Below, piece by piece: positions 1-9,008 of a stretch of 9,008 bases of DNA. The stretch spans positions 1 through 9,008 of the forward strand of contig JAHZJY010000218.1 of assembly GCA_022600695.1 (NCBI GenBank), given 5' to 3'. This DNA comes from Actinomycetes bacterium. Its GTDB lineage: Bacteria > Actinomycetota > Actinomycetes > Mycobacteriales > Mycobacteriaceae. The notes beneath the pieces are model-generated. The model saw only the letters and a list, made by a program, of their open reading frames with translations. It was not told where the DNA came from and searched no databases. Position numbers and translations under genes: made by a program. Position 1 is the first letter of the stretch. Each line of letters starts with the position of its first letter.

Positions 1-25
1 CACTGTCTGGCCACTTTCTGCGGGT

Positions 26-42
26 CGCGGCGGTTCGCCGCG
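26..42. other. GC-rich inverted repeat upstream of glf
   Basis: A perfect 7-bp stem (26-32 pairs with 36-42, CGCGGCG/CGCCGCG) closes a 3-base loop. It lies just upstream of the candidate glf promoter. There is no T-run on either side, so it does not look like a classical intrinsic terminator. It could be an operator, part of the end of an upstream transcript, or a chance hairpin in GC-rich DNA. Confidence 0.35.
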
Positions 43-3241
<3,199 letters not shown>

Positions 3242-3249
<8 letters not shown>

Positions 3250-3826
3250 TCCCTCCGGGCCCGCGCCCCAGCCCACCGGCGAGGTGGCCATTCTGGTCGG
3301 CGTCCAGTCGAACCTGGCCACGCCGCCGGTGCTCACCGTGGCCCGGGCCATGTCGCACTTCGGCGAACACGCGGCCGGGTGGGCGGCACTGTCCGGCGTC
3401 GGCGCTCTGCTGGCGCCGCGCCGCCGGCGGGACTGGTTGCTGGTGGGCCTCGGCGCGGTCGCCGCGCACGCCGCCGCGATCGCGATCAAACTCGCGGTCC
3501 GCCGCCGTCGGCCGCACCACCCGGATATCGCGGTCAATGTGAGCACCCCCAGTTCGCTGAGCTTCCCGTCGGCGCACGCGACGTCCAGCACCGCCGCGGC
3601 TATGCTGCTCTGCCGGGCCGCCCGGTCGCCCCTGCCCCTGGCGGCGGTGCCGTTGATGGCGCTGTCGCGGCTGGTCCTCGGGGTGCACTACCCCAGCGAT
3701 GTGCTGGCCGGGATGATCGTCGGCGCCGTCGTCGCCCGGGCGACGACACGGCTCGGTGGGGAGAAGTTCGGTGCGGAGCAGCGTGCGGCGGTCGGCAGCG
3801 GAAAGGGCGGATATGGCCACGAGTGA
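3242..3826 (+). CDS. PAP2-superfamily membrane phosphatase (Rv3807c-like)
   Basis: This is a 194-residue membrane protein with the three PAP2 phosphatase motifs. They are K83..R90-P91 (KLAVRRRRP), PSAHATS at 109-115 (the usual PSGH with Ala for Gly, H112 as acid/base) and SRLVLGVHYPSD at 142-153, where H149 would be the phospho-histidine nucleophile. Hydrophobic segments lie around and after these motifs. The family dephosphorylates lipid or prenyl phosphates. Because it lies directly before ubiA, it is proposed to remove the 5-phosphate of decaprenylphosphoryl-phosphoribose, giving decaprenylphosphoryl-ribose; that role is inferred, not proven by the sequence. ATG 3242 was chosen because the product, from GEVAILVGVQS onward, aligns with the M. 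tuberculosis relative; starting at ATG 3128 would add 38 residues read out of frame inside glfT2. It overlaps glfT2 by 8 bases and ubiA by 14, indicating coupled translation. Confidence 0.92.
3802..3807 (+). promoter_or_regulatory. Ribosome binding site of ubiA
   Basis: AAAGGG lies 5 bases before ATG 3813, inside the end of the PAP2 gene. It favours this start over the in-frame ATG at 3756, whose extra 19 residues are arginine/serine-rich and do not resemble the family N-terminus. Confidence 0.6.
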
Positions 3827-4727
3827 GGCCACGGTCACCGGCCCGCCGGGAAATCTGTTCTCCGCGATCATCAAGGCGATCCGGCCGCGACAATGGGTGA
3901 AGAACCTGCTGGTGTTCGCGGCCCCACTGGCCGCACTCGGCGGGGACGCCCACTACGACTACCGCGATGTGGTGGTCAAGGTGTCGGTGGCGTTCGTGGT
4001 GTTCTGCATGGCGGCGTCGGCGATCTATCTGGTCAACGATGCCCGCGATGTGGAGGCCGACCGCGCCCATCCCACCAAGCGGTACCGACCGATCGCGGCC
4101 GGCGTCCTCCCGGTGGGGCTGGCCTACGGGATCGCCGCTGTCCTCGGGGTCGGCTGCCTGGCGATCTCGTGGTCGCTGACACCGCAACTGGCCGTGGTGA
4201 TGGCCTCCTATCTGGGCATCCAACTGGCGTACTGCTTCGGGCTCAAACACCAGCCCGTGCTGGACATCTGCATCGTGTCATCGGGTTTCCTGATCCGCGC
4301 CATCGCCGGTGGTGTGGCAGCGGGGATTCCGTTGTCCCAGTGGTTCCTGCTGGTCATGGCCTTCGGATCGCTGTTCATGGCAGCCGGCAAGCGCTATGCC
4401 GAATTACAGCTTGCCGAACGCACCGGCGCGAAGATCCGCAAGTCGCTGGAGAGCTACACCAGCACCTACCTGACCTTCGTCTGGACGCTGTCGGCGACCG
4501 CCGTCGTGCTCTGCTACGGACTGTGGGCCTTCGAGCAGGACGGCGGCGGCGGATCCTGGTACGTCATCTCGATGATCCCGTTCACCATCGCCATCCTGCG
4601 GTACGCGGTCGATGTCGACGGTGGACAGGCCGGTGAGCCCGAGGAGATCGCGCTTGGAGACCGGGTGCTGCAGTTGTTGGCCCTGGCCTGGATCGGAACC
4701 GTCATTGCCGCCGTCGCCCTCGGTTAG
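3813..4727 (+). CDS. ubiA: Decaprenyl-phosphate phosphoribosyltransferase (DPPR synthase)
   Basis: This 304-residue polytopic UbiA-superfamily prenyltransferase transfers 5-phosphoribose from PRPP to decaprenyl phosphate. That is the committed step toward decaprenylphosphoryl-arabinose, the only known arabinose donor for arabinogalactan and lipoarabinomannan. The first aspartate-rich motif NDARDVEADRAHPTKR starts at N75 (D76, D79, D83). The second catalytic region is YCFGLKHQPVLD at 140-151. KAIRPRQWVKN near residue 21 and GSLFMAAGKRYAEL are strongly conserved in mycobacterial homologues. Several hydrophobic stretches fit about nine membrane helices. The length matches the M. tuberculosis enzyme (about 302), which is known as an ethambutol-resistance locus. 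ATG 3813 has a good ribosome site and overlaps the preceding gene by 14 bases. It is followed by a structured 91-base spacer before aftB. Confidence 0.96.
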   Translation: MATSEATVTGPPGNLFSAIIKAIRPRQWVKNLLVFAAPLAALGGDAHYDYRDVVVKVSVAFVVFCMAASAIYLVNDARDVEADRAHPTKRYRPIAAGVLPVGLAYGIAAVLGVGCLAISWSLTPQLAVVMASYLGIQLAYCFGLKHQPVLDICIVSSGFLIRAIAGGVAAGIPLSQWFLLVMAFGSLFMAAGKRYAELQLAERTGAKIRKSLESYTSTYLTFVWTLSATAVVLCYGLWAFEQDGGGGSWYVISMIPFTIAILRYAVDVDGGQAGEPEEIALGDRVLQLLALAWIGTVIAAVALG

Positions 4728-4731
4728 CGCA

Positions 4732-4747
4732 CCGGGCGTCAGCCCGG
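4732..4747 (+). other. Hairpin directly after ubiA
   Basis: CCGGGC (4732-4737) pairs perfectly with GCCCGG (4742-4747) around a GTCA loop, 4 bases after the ubiA stop. No T-run follows, so it is not a standard intrinsic terminator. It may stabilise the upstream mRNA end, weaken read-through, or be incidental. Confidence 0.4.
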
Positions 4748-4781
4748 GGGAACCCCGAACCGGCCCGGTCGCGACGGTTCC

Positions 4782-4800
4782 CGGCCACCGGGGGTGGTCG
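4782..4800 (+). other. Hairpin just upstream of the aftB start
   Basis: CGGCCACC (4782-4789) pairs with GGTGGTCG (4793-4800), eight pairs with one G-U, around a 3-base loop. It ends 18 bases before the probable TTG start of aftB, where a ribosome would land. It could reduce aftB translation. Its G-rich 3' arm is the only purine-rich tract nearby, but it lies too far from the TTG to be a normal ribosome site. Confidence 0.4.
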
Positions 4801-4818
4801 GCGTTCCGCTACTCGGCG

Positions 4819-6702
4819 TTGACCCGGATCAGCCTGTGGGCCACCGTCACGGTGGTGACGGCGCTGTGGGCGTGGGGCGCATGGCAACGCCGGTGGATCT
4901 CCGATGACGGCCTGATCGTGCTGCGCACGGTCCGTAACCTGCTGGCCGGTAACGGCCCGGTGTTCAACTCCGGGGAACGGGTCGAGTCCAACACCTCCAC
5001 CGCGTGGACCTACCTGGTCTATGCGGGCAGCCTCATCGGCGGACCGCTGCGGCTGGAGTACGTGGCGCTCGCGCTGGCCCTGGTTTTCAGCATCGCCGGG
5101 GTGGCGATGGTGATCCTGGGAACGGCCCGGCTGTACGCCCCCGGCCTTCGCGACCGCCGGGCGCTGATCCTGCCGGCCGGCGTGCTGGTCTACATCGCCC
5201 TGCCTCCGGCCCGCGATTTCGCCACCTCCGGTCTGGAGAACGGCCTGGTGACCGGGTGGCTGGGCCTGCTGTGGTGGATGCTGGTCTGCTGGTCCCAGGC
5301 CGGGGAGAGGCCGGCCCGGCCCTGGTTCACAGCCTCGCTGGCCTTCGTGGCGGGCCTGAGCGTGCTGGTGCGACCGGAGTTGGCGCTGATCGGTGGACTG
5401 GCGTTGGTGATGATGCTGGTCGCCGAGCGCGGCTGGCGCCGGCGCACGCTGATCGTGGTGGCGGGCGGGCTGTTGCCGGTCGGCTACCAGATCTTCCGGA
5501 TGGGCTATTACGCCCTGCTGGTGCCGCAGACCGCGATCGCCAAGGACGCATCAGGCAGCAAGTGGAGCCAGGGCTTCGTCTATCTGAACAATCTCACCGC
5601 CCCGTACGCGCTGTGGGTGCCGGCCGTTCTGTTGATCGCTCTCACCCTCCTGCTGACTCCGGTATTGCCGGCCGTTCGGCGCTACCCGGGGTGGGGCGCA
5701 TCGGACGGCCCGGCCCGGCGCATCCAGAGTCCGTCGGCGGTGGTGGTGTTCATGCTCGCCAGCGGCGTGGTGCAGGCGTTGTACTGGATCCGTCAGGGCG
5801 GCGACTTCATGCACGGCAGGGTCCTGCTCGCACCGCTGTTCTGCCTCCTCGCTCCGGTCGCGGTGATCCCGGTGGTGCTCACCCGGGTCGGGAGTCGAGT
5901 GCTGGGCGGGTCGGTCGCGGCGCTGTGGCTCGCCCTCGCCGGCTGGGTGGTGTGGGCGGCCAACTCAGCCGGGATGGGTGCCGACGGCACCCGGGTGGCG
6001 TACTCCGGAATCGTCGACGAGCGCAGGTTCTACTCGCAGGCCACCGGGCACGCCCATCCGCTGACGGCGGCGGACTACCTCGACTACCCGCGCATGCGGG
6101 CGGTCATGGTGGCGCTCAACAACACTCCCGATGGCGCCCTGTTGCTACCGTCCGGCAACTACGACGTGTGGGACGTCGTTCCGGCACTGCCACCCCCGCC
6201 GCCACCGCCAGGTGTGCCGATGGACAGCTGGCGTAGTCACGTCGCCCCGCACACGGTGTTTTTCACGAACCTGGGCATGCTCGGTATGAACGTCGGACTC
6301 GATACCCGGGTGATCGACCAGATCGGACTGGCCAACCCGCTGGCGGCGCATACCGCCAGGCTGGGGGACGGCCGCATCGGCCACGATAAGAACCTCTTCC
6401 CGGACTGGGCGGTCGCCGAGGGGCCGTGGCTCAAGAACCGGCCCTGGATTCCGGAGTACCTCGACCAGGGCTGGATCGAACAGGCGGAAGTGGCGCTGAC
6501 CTGTCCCCAGACCGAGGAGATGCTCAAATCCATCCGGGACCCGATGACCCGCCCCCGGTTCATCGGTAACTTCAACCGGGCATTGGAGTTCACCCGATAC
6601 CGTATTGATCGGGTGCCCGAGTACGACCTGCTGCGCTGTGGACTGGCCGCGCCGCCGCCGGACACCCCGCCCTATACCGGGCTCCCGGCGACCGGCCCCT
6701 AG
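4819..6702 (+). CDS. aftB: Terminal beta-(1,2)-arabinofuranosyltransferase AftB
   Basis: This polytopic GT-C transferase adds the terminal beta-(1,2)-arabinofuranose caps of arabinan from decaprenylphosphoryl-arabinose, on the periplasmic side. With the TTG start it has 627 residues, the length I recall for M. tuberculosis AftB. The first membrane helix is followed by QRRWISDDGLIVLR, whose D29-D30 is the GT-C acidic motif in the first extracytoplasmic loop. Multiple membrane helices fill the N-terminal two-thirds. The C-terminal part is soluble, with conserved VDERRFY, GHAHPLTAADYLDYPRM, NVGLDTRVIDQIGLANPLAAHT and GHDKNLFPDW. Seven consecutive prolines (458-464) sit in that domain. TTG 4819 was chosen because LTRISLW aligns with the known MVRVSLW N-terminus and no other start codon occurs between the ubiA stop and it. 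The reading frame is open back to ATG 4612 inside ubiA, so an extended form cannot be excluded, but that extension is Arg/Pro/Cys-rich and unlike a protein terminus. Confidence 0.94.
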   Translation: MTRISLWATVTVVTALWAWGAWQRRWISDDGLIVLRTVRNLLAGNGPVFNSGERVESNTSTAWTYLVYAGSLIGGPLRLEYVALALALVFSIAGVAMVILGTARLYAPGLRDRRALILPAGVLVYIALPPARDFATSGLENGLVTGWLGLLWWMLVCWSQAGERPARPWFTASLAFVAGLSVLVRPELALIGGLALVMMLVAERGWRRRTLIVVAGGLLPVGYQIFRMGYYALLVPQTAIAKDASGSKWSQGFVYLNNLTAPYALWVPAVLLIALTLLLTPVLPAVRRYPGWGASDGPARRIQSPSAVVVFMLASGVVQALYWIRQGGDFMHGRVLLAPLFCLLAPVAVIPVVLTRVGSRVLGGSVAALWLALAGWVVWAANSAGMGADGTRVAYSGIVDERRFYSQATGHAHPLTAADYLDYPRMRAVMVALNNTPDGALLLPSGNYDVWDVVPALPPPPPPPGVPMDSWRSHVAPHTVFFTNLGMLGMNVGLDTRVIDQIGLANPLAAHTARLGDGRIGHDKNLFPDWAVAEGPWLKNRPWIPEYLDQGWIEQAEVALTCPQTEEMLKSIRDPMTRPRFIGNFNRALEFTRYRIDRVPEYDLLRCGLAAPPPDTPPYTGLPATGP

Positions 6703-6855
6703 GAATCGGTGATCGCGTCGGCGTGGATCAGGACCAATTCCGGACCCGTGCCACGGTCTGTGTGATTCACTACGTGGCGACGAGTCTTGGGGATGAAGCC
6801 CGAGATGAGCGTGGTGAGGCGGGTACGGAGACGGTGGGTAACGGTGGGTACTGAG
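6703..6855 (+). promoter_or_regulatory. aftB-fbpD intergenic region with dyad symmetries
   Basis: This 153-base spacer breaks the compact cluster and is where fbpA lies in M. tuberculosis. It contains CCGTG-C-CACGG (6746-6756), GTGA-T-TCAC (6762-6770), and GCCACG (6750-6755) paired with CGTGGC (6773-6778) across 17 bases. These could form an operator or an RNA hairpin. No hexamer matching TANNNT lies here, so a SigA-type -10 is not evident; the downstream gene may use another sigma factor or rely on read-through. I see no remnant of an antigen 85 coding sequence. Confidence 0.35.
6831..6850 (+). repeat. 10-bp tandem repeat before fbpD
   Basis: ACGGTGGGTA is repeated exactly twice (6831-6840 and 6841-6850). 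A third partial copy, ACGGTGGG, follows at 6859-6866 inside the start of fbpD. The second copy places GGTGGG 7 bases before ATG 6856, so the repeat carries the probable ribosome site. A 10-base unit would shift the frame of any upstream start, which argues that 6856 is the true start. Confidence 0.75.
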
Positions 6856-7746
6856 ATGACGGTGGGCTGCGTCAAACTGTTCCGCGCCGTGGGCGCGGCG
6901 ATCCTGGCGCTCGGGCTCTGGGGTGCGGCCGCGCCGACCGCCGCCGCCGCCGGACCCGAATATCTGATGGTTCCCTCGGCCGCGATGGGCCGCGATATCC
7001 CGGTGGCCTTCCAGGGCGGCGGTCCACGCGCCGTGGTGCTGCTGGACGCCTTCAACGCCGCGCCTGAGGTCAGCAACTGGGTGACGGTCGGCAACGCGAT
7101 GAACGCACTCGCCGGCAGTGGGATGTCGGTGGCGGCCCCGGCCGGCGGTGCGTACAGCATGTACACCAACTGGGAGCGGGACGGCAGCAAGCAGTGGGAG
7201 ACCTTCCTGGCCGACGAGCTACCGAACTGGCTGGCCGCCAACAAGGGACTCGCCCCGAACCGGCACGCGATCGTCGGCGCCGCCCAGGGCGGCACCGCCG
7301 CGCTGACCATGGCGGCCTTCCACCCGGACCGCTACAGCTACGCCGGATCACTGTCCGGGTTCCTGACCCCGTCGAACACTCAGATGAACGGGATCATCTC
7401 CACCGGCATCAATGCCAGCGGCGGCAACGTCGAGGCCATGTGGGGAGCCCCCCAGTTGGGCCGCTGGAAGTTTCGCGATCCCAACGTTCACGTCGCCCTG
7501 CTAGTGGCGAACAACACCCGGATGTGGGTGTTCAGCCCGGGAACGGTCACCTGCAGCGACCCCGCCGCGATGATCGGTGCCTGCGCGGAGGCCCAGGGCA
7601 GCAACCGCACGTTCTATGCGCACTACCGTTCCACCGGCGGCCGCAACGGGCACTTCGACTTCCCCGTCAGCGGCAACCACGACTGGGGTAACTGGGCAGG
7701 TCAACTGGGTGCGATGGCCGGTGATATCTCGGCCGCGATCGGTTGA
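6856..7746 (+). CDS. fbpD: MPT51/FbpD-like secreted antigen 85-family protein, non-catalytic
   Basis: This is a 296-residue secreted protein of the antigen 85 alpha/beta-hydrolase family, closest by recall to MPT51 (FbpD, Rv3803c, 299 residues). Residues 1-32 look like a signal peptide: a short n-region with K7 and R10, a hydrophobic core, then an alanine-rich run before GPEYLMVPS. Family segments are MGRDIPVAF, AGGAYSMYTNWERDGSKQWETF, FHPDRYSYAGSLSGFL and MWGAPQLGRWKFRDP. At the nucleophile elbow the antigen 85 GLSM is GAAQ (141-144), so Ala143 replaces the catalytic serine; mycolyltransferase activity is therefore not expected. H275 in GNHDW aligns with the antigen 85 catalytic histidine. 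MPT51 is thought to bind fibronectin or glycans and assist envelope assembly. ATG 6856 was chosen over TTG 6787, ATG 6793 and ATG 6805 because it gives a normal signal peptide and the family length and has GGTGGG 7 bases upstream. The catalytic fbpA normally found upstream is absent. Confidence 0.93.
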   Translation: MTVGCVKLFRAVGAAILALGLWGAAAPTAAAAGPEYLMVPSAAMGRDIPVAFQGGGPRAVVLLDAFNAAPEVSNWVTVGNAMNALAGSGMSVAAPAGGAYSMYTNWERDGSKQWETFLADELPNWLAANKGLAPNRHAIVGAAQGGTAALTMAAFHPDRYSYAGSLSGFLTPSNTQMNGIISTGINASGGNVEAMWGAPQLGRWKFRDPNVHVALLVANNTRMWVFSPGTVTCSDPAAMIGACAEAQGSNRTFYAHYRSTGGRNGHFDFPVSGNHDWGNWAGQLGAMAGDISAAIG

Positions 7747-7818
7747 GAGCCCGCCGGCCGCGCCGATTCGTGAACCATCCGCAACTCGACGGTGGCCTGA
7801 GCACCTCGACCGAGCCGG

Positions 7819-7824
7819 TACTGT
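7819..7824 (+). promoter_or_regulatory. Candidate -10 element for the DUF732-culp6 pair
   Basis: TACTGT matches TANNNT and sits about 50 bases before the chosen start GTG 7874, so transcription would begin near 7831. No convincing -35 is visible. It lies in the 127-base gap after fbpD, the only other break in this half of the cluster. In-frame GTG codons at 7823, 7826 and 7832 also lie here, so a leaderless start at 7832 is a weaker alternative. Confidence 0.25.
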
Positions 7825-7873
7825 GGTGCGGGTGCAATGTCCGGACCGCGGATTCTCCAGCAAAGTCGTCGGC

Positions 7874-8350
7874 GTGAACCGACCGCCGCTCGGTACCCCG
7901 GCGCGCCGGGTGTTACTTGCGGGATTCATGGCACCGGCGGTCTGGTTGCTCACCGGATGTGGGACCGGCGGGGACCTGATCAGTTCGGTGGCGTTGCCAT
8001 CGCAGCAGACCCCCGGTTACGCCGAGGGGGTCGAGGTCGCGGCCCCACCTGCCGGCGATCGCCAATCCGGGGCGATGGCGGTGACCCCGGCCCAGCGTGA
8101 GTACCTCGACGCGCTCAACGCCTCCGGTGTGCAAACATCCAATGAGTTGCGCGCGCTGAGTATCGGTTTCTATGTCTGCCAGGCCCGGGCCGCCGGCCAC
8201 AGCGACCAGGCCGTGTGGGATTCGGTGGCGCCGAAGGTGCGTAGCGATATCGCCGCCGCCCGTGCGGCATCCCCGCAGGCAACCGTGGCCCTCGAGGCGG
8301 ACGCCGCGGTCGGGCACTACATCCGGTCCGCCACCCGGCTGCTCTGCTGA
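7874..8350 (+). CDS. DUF732-type putative lipoprotein
   Basis: This is a 158-residue predicted exported lipoprotein of unknown function. The N-terminus has RR at residues 11-12, a hydrophobic stretch and the lipobox LTGC with Cys29 as the lipidation site. A Gly/Ser/Pro-rich linker follows to about residue 75. The rest resembles the mycobacterial DUF732 domain: TPAQREYLDALNASGV, then ALSIGFYVCQARAAGHSDQAVWDSV. Cys102 and the very last residue Cys158 are the only cysteines after the lipobox, so a disulfide is likely. GTG 7874 was chosen because it gives a typical lipoprotein signal; the ribosome site is weak, and GTG 7832 would add 14 residues. Its stop is 3 bases before the culp6 start in the same frame, so the two are probably co-translated. 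The domain assignment rests on pattern recognition without a profile search. Confidence 0.8.
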   Translation: MNRPPLGTPARRVLLAGFMAPAVWLLTGCGTGGDLISSVALPSQQTPGYAEGVEVAAPPAGDRQSGAMAVTPAQREYLDALNASGVQTSNELRALSIGFYVCQARAAGHSDQAVWDSVAPKVRSDIAAARAASPQATVALEADAAVGHYIRSATRLLC

Positions 8351-8353
8351 TAC

Positions 8354-9008
8354 ATGGCCCGGAATTCGCGGACGAATGACCGGCGCCGACGGCACCGCAT
8401 CCTGGCGCTGATCGCCGCAGGTGCCGTCGCCGTGGTGGTCGCGCTGGTCGTGGCGATCATCGTGGTCCTGGTTCGTCGGCCGGAACCTTCGACCACCGCC
8501 ATCCCGCCGACGGCACTGCCTCCCACCAGTGCGCCGGTGATCAAGCCGCGGCCCGCCTTCCAGGACGCCGACTGTCCGGACATCAGCATGATCGCCATCC
8601 CGGGCACCTGGGAATCCTCGCCGACCGACGACCCGTTCAATCCGGGGCAGTTCCCGATCGCGCTGCTGCTCAGCGTCACCCGCCCGATCCAGGAGCAGTT
8701 CAGCAGCCAGCGCGTCGAGGTCTACACCGTTCCGTACACCGCCCAGTTCCATAACCCGCTGTCGGCGGACAATCAGATGTCCTATAACGACAGCCGGGCC
8801 GAGGGCACCGCCGCCACGGTGCGGGCCATGACCGAGATGGCCAACCGCTGCCCGCTGACCAGCTACGTCATGGTCGGGTTCTCTCAGGGGGCGGTGATCG
8901 CCGGCGATGTGGCCAGTGATATCGGCAACGGCCGCGGGCCGGTTGCCGAGGATCTGGTGCTCGGTGTCACCCTGATCGCCGATGGCCGCCGACAGCCCGG
9001 GGTCGGTC
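8354..9008 (+). CDS. culp6: Culp6-like (Rv3802c) membrane-anchored cutinase/lipase, 3' end outside window
   Basis: The first 218 residues are present; the family protein is about 336 residues long. A basic N-terminus ([12 protein letters not shown]) precedes one hydrophobic segment at about residues 16-39, then a Pro/Thr-rich linker, then the cutinase domain from AFQDADCPD. Hallmarks are [31 protein letters not shown] and the nucleophile elbow GFSQG with Ser177. The acid and histidine of the triad lie beyond the window. M. tuberculosis Rv3802c is essential, has phospholipase/thioesterase activity, is tied to mycolic acid metabolism and is followed by fadD32 and pks13; the same neighbours are expected here but unseen. 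ATG 8354 lies 3 bases after the preceding stop and has no Shine-Dalgarno sequence, which suggests translation coupled to the lipoprotein gene. Confidence 0.94.
   Translation, partial: MARNSRTNDRRRRHRILALIAAGAVAVVVALVVAIIVVLVRRPEPSTTAIPPTALPPTSAPVIKPRPAFQDADCPDISMIAIPGTWESSPTDDPFNPGQFPIALLLSVTRPIQEQFSSQRVEVYTVPYTAQFHNPLSADNQMSYNDSRAEGTAATVRAMTEMANRCPLTSYVMVGFSQGAVIAGDVASDIGNGRGPVAEDLVLGVTLIADGRRQPGVG

Noticed and set aside
3893..4636. A 247-codon + strand frame inside ubiA
   Set aside because: The ubiA frame carries the aspartate-rich motifs and membrane helices; this frame is Arg/Gly-rich and has neither.
4612..4818. Upstream extension of aftB from ATG 4612, GTG 4621, GTG 4633 or TTG 4654
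   Set aside because: The extension overlaps ubiA by 74-116 bases and encodes an Arg/Pro/Cys-rich stretch unlike the family. The product from TTG 4819 matches the known N-terminus and length. Kept only as an alternative.
5004..6236. A 410-codon open frame on the + strand inside aftB
   Set aside because: It lies wholly within a clearly recognised gene. Its product is Arg/Gly/Pro/Ala-rich with no domain, as expected for an alternate frame of GC-rich coding DNA.
6787..6855. Earlier starts for fbpD (TTG 6787, ATG 6793, ATG 6805)
   Set aside because: They add an arginine-rich tail before the signal peptide and run through a 10-bp repeat that is not a multiple of three. ATG 6856 gives the family length and has GGTGGG at a good distance.
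7747..7873. Possible terminator after fbpD
   Set aside because: Only short GC palindromes and a weak GGTG/CACC pair are visible, with no T-run. Not enough to call a terminator.
7913..8752. A 279-codon open frame on the - strand over the lipoprotein and culp6
   Set aside because: It is antisense to two recognised genes, is rich in Arg, Gly, Asp and His, and shows no signal or motif. It is best explained as a shadow frame.

Overview
The window is chromosomal DNA from a mycolic-acid-bearing actinobacterium, most likely a Mycobacteriaceae member (Mycobacterium/Mycolicibacterium type). The evidence is high G+C, codons ending mostly in G or C, and predicted proteins that closely match, by recall rather than by search, the M. 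tuberculosis Rv3809c-Rv3802c cell-envelope cluster. All genes are on the + strand. No RNA gene, insertion sequence, CRISPR array or phage signature was seen. This is core, vertically inherited territory rather than an accessory island.

Layout. Positions 1-79 are a short upstream region with a hairpin and a possible leaderless promoter. Positions 80-4727 hold four tightly overlapping genes: glf (UDP-galactopyranose mutase), glfT2 (galactan polymerase), a PAP2-family membrane phosphatase, and ubiA (decaprenylphosphoryl-phosphoribose synthase). The overlaps are 4, 8 and 14 bases. A 91-base spacer with two GC-rich hairpins separates ubiA from aftB (4819-6702, terminal arabinofuranosyltransferase, probable TTG start). 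A 153-base spacer with dyad symmetries and a 10-bp tandem repeat leads to an fbpD/MPT51-like secreted protein (6856-7746). After a 127-base gap come a small DUF732-type lipoprotein (7874-8350) and, three bases later, the 5' two-thirds of a Culp6 (Rv3802c-like) membrane-anchored cutinase/lipase, cut by the window end.

How the genes work together. Glf supplies UDP-galactofuranose and GlfT2 polymerises it into the galactan of arabinogalactan. UbiA makes the precursor of the arabinose donor decaprenylphosphoryl-arabinose, and the PAP2 protein may remove its 5-phosphate. AftB uses that donor to cap the arabinan. The downstream MPT51-like protein and Culp6 belong to the mycolate/outer-membrane side of the same envelope.

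The main departures from the M. tuberculosis arrangement are these. There is no catalytic antigen 85 gene (fbpA) between aftB and fbpD. The MPT51-like protein has lost the nucleophile but appears to keep the catalytic histidine. A DUF732 lipoprotein sits directly before culp6. The aftB start lies behind a structured spacer. I found no convincing wholly new system; the noteworthy items are variations on a known cluster.
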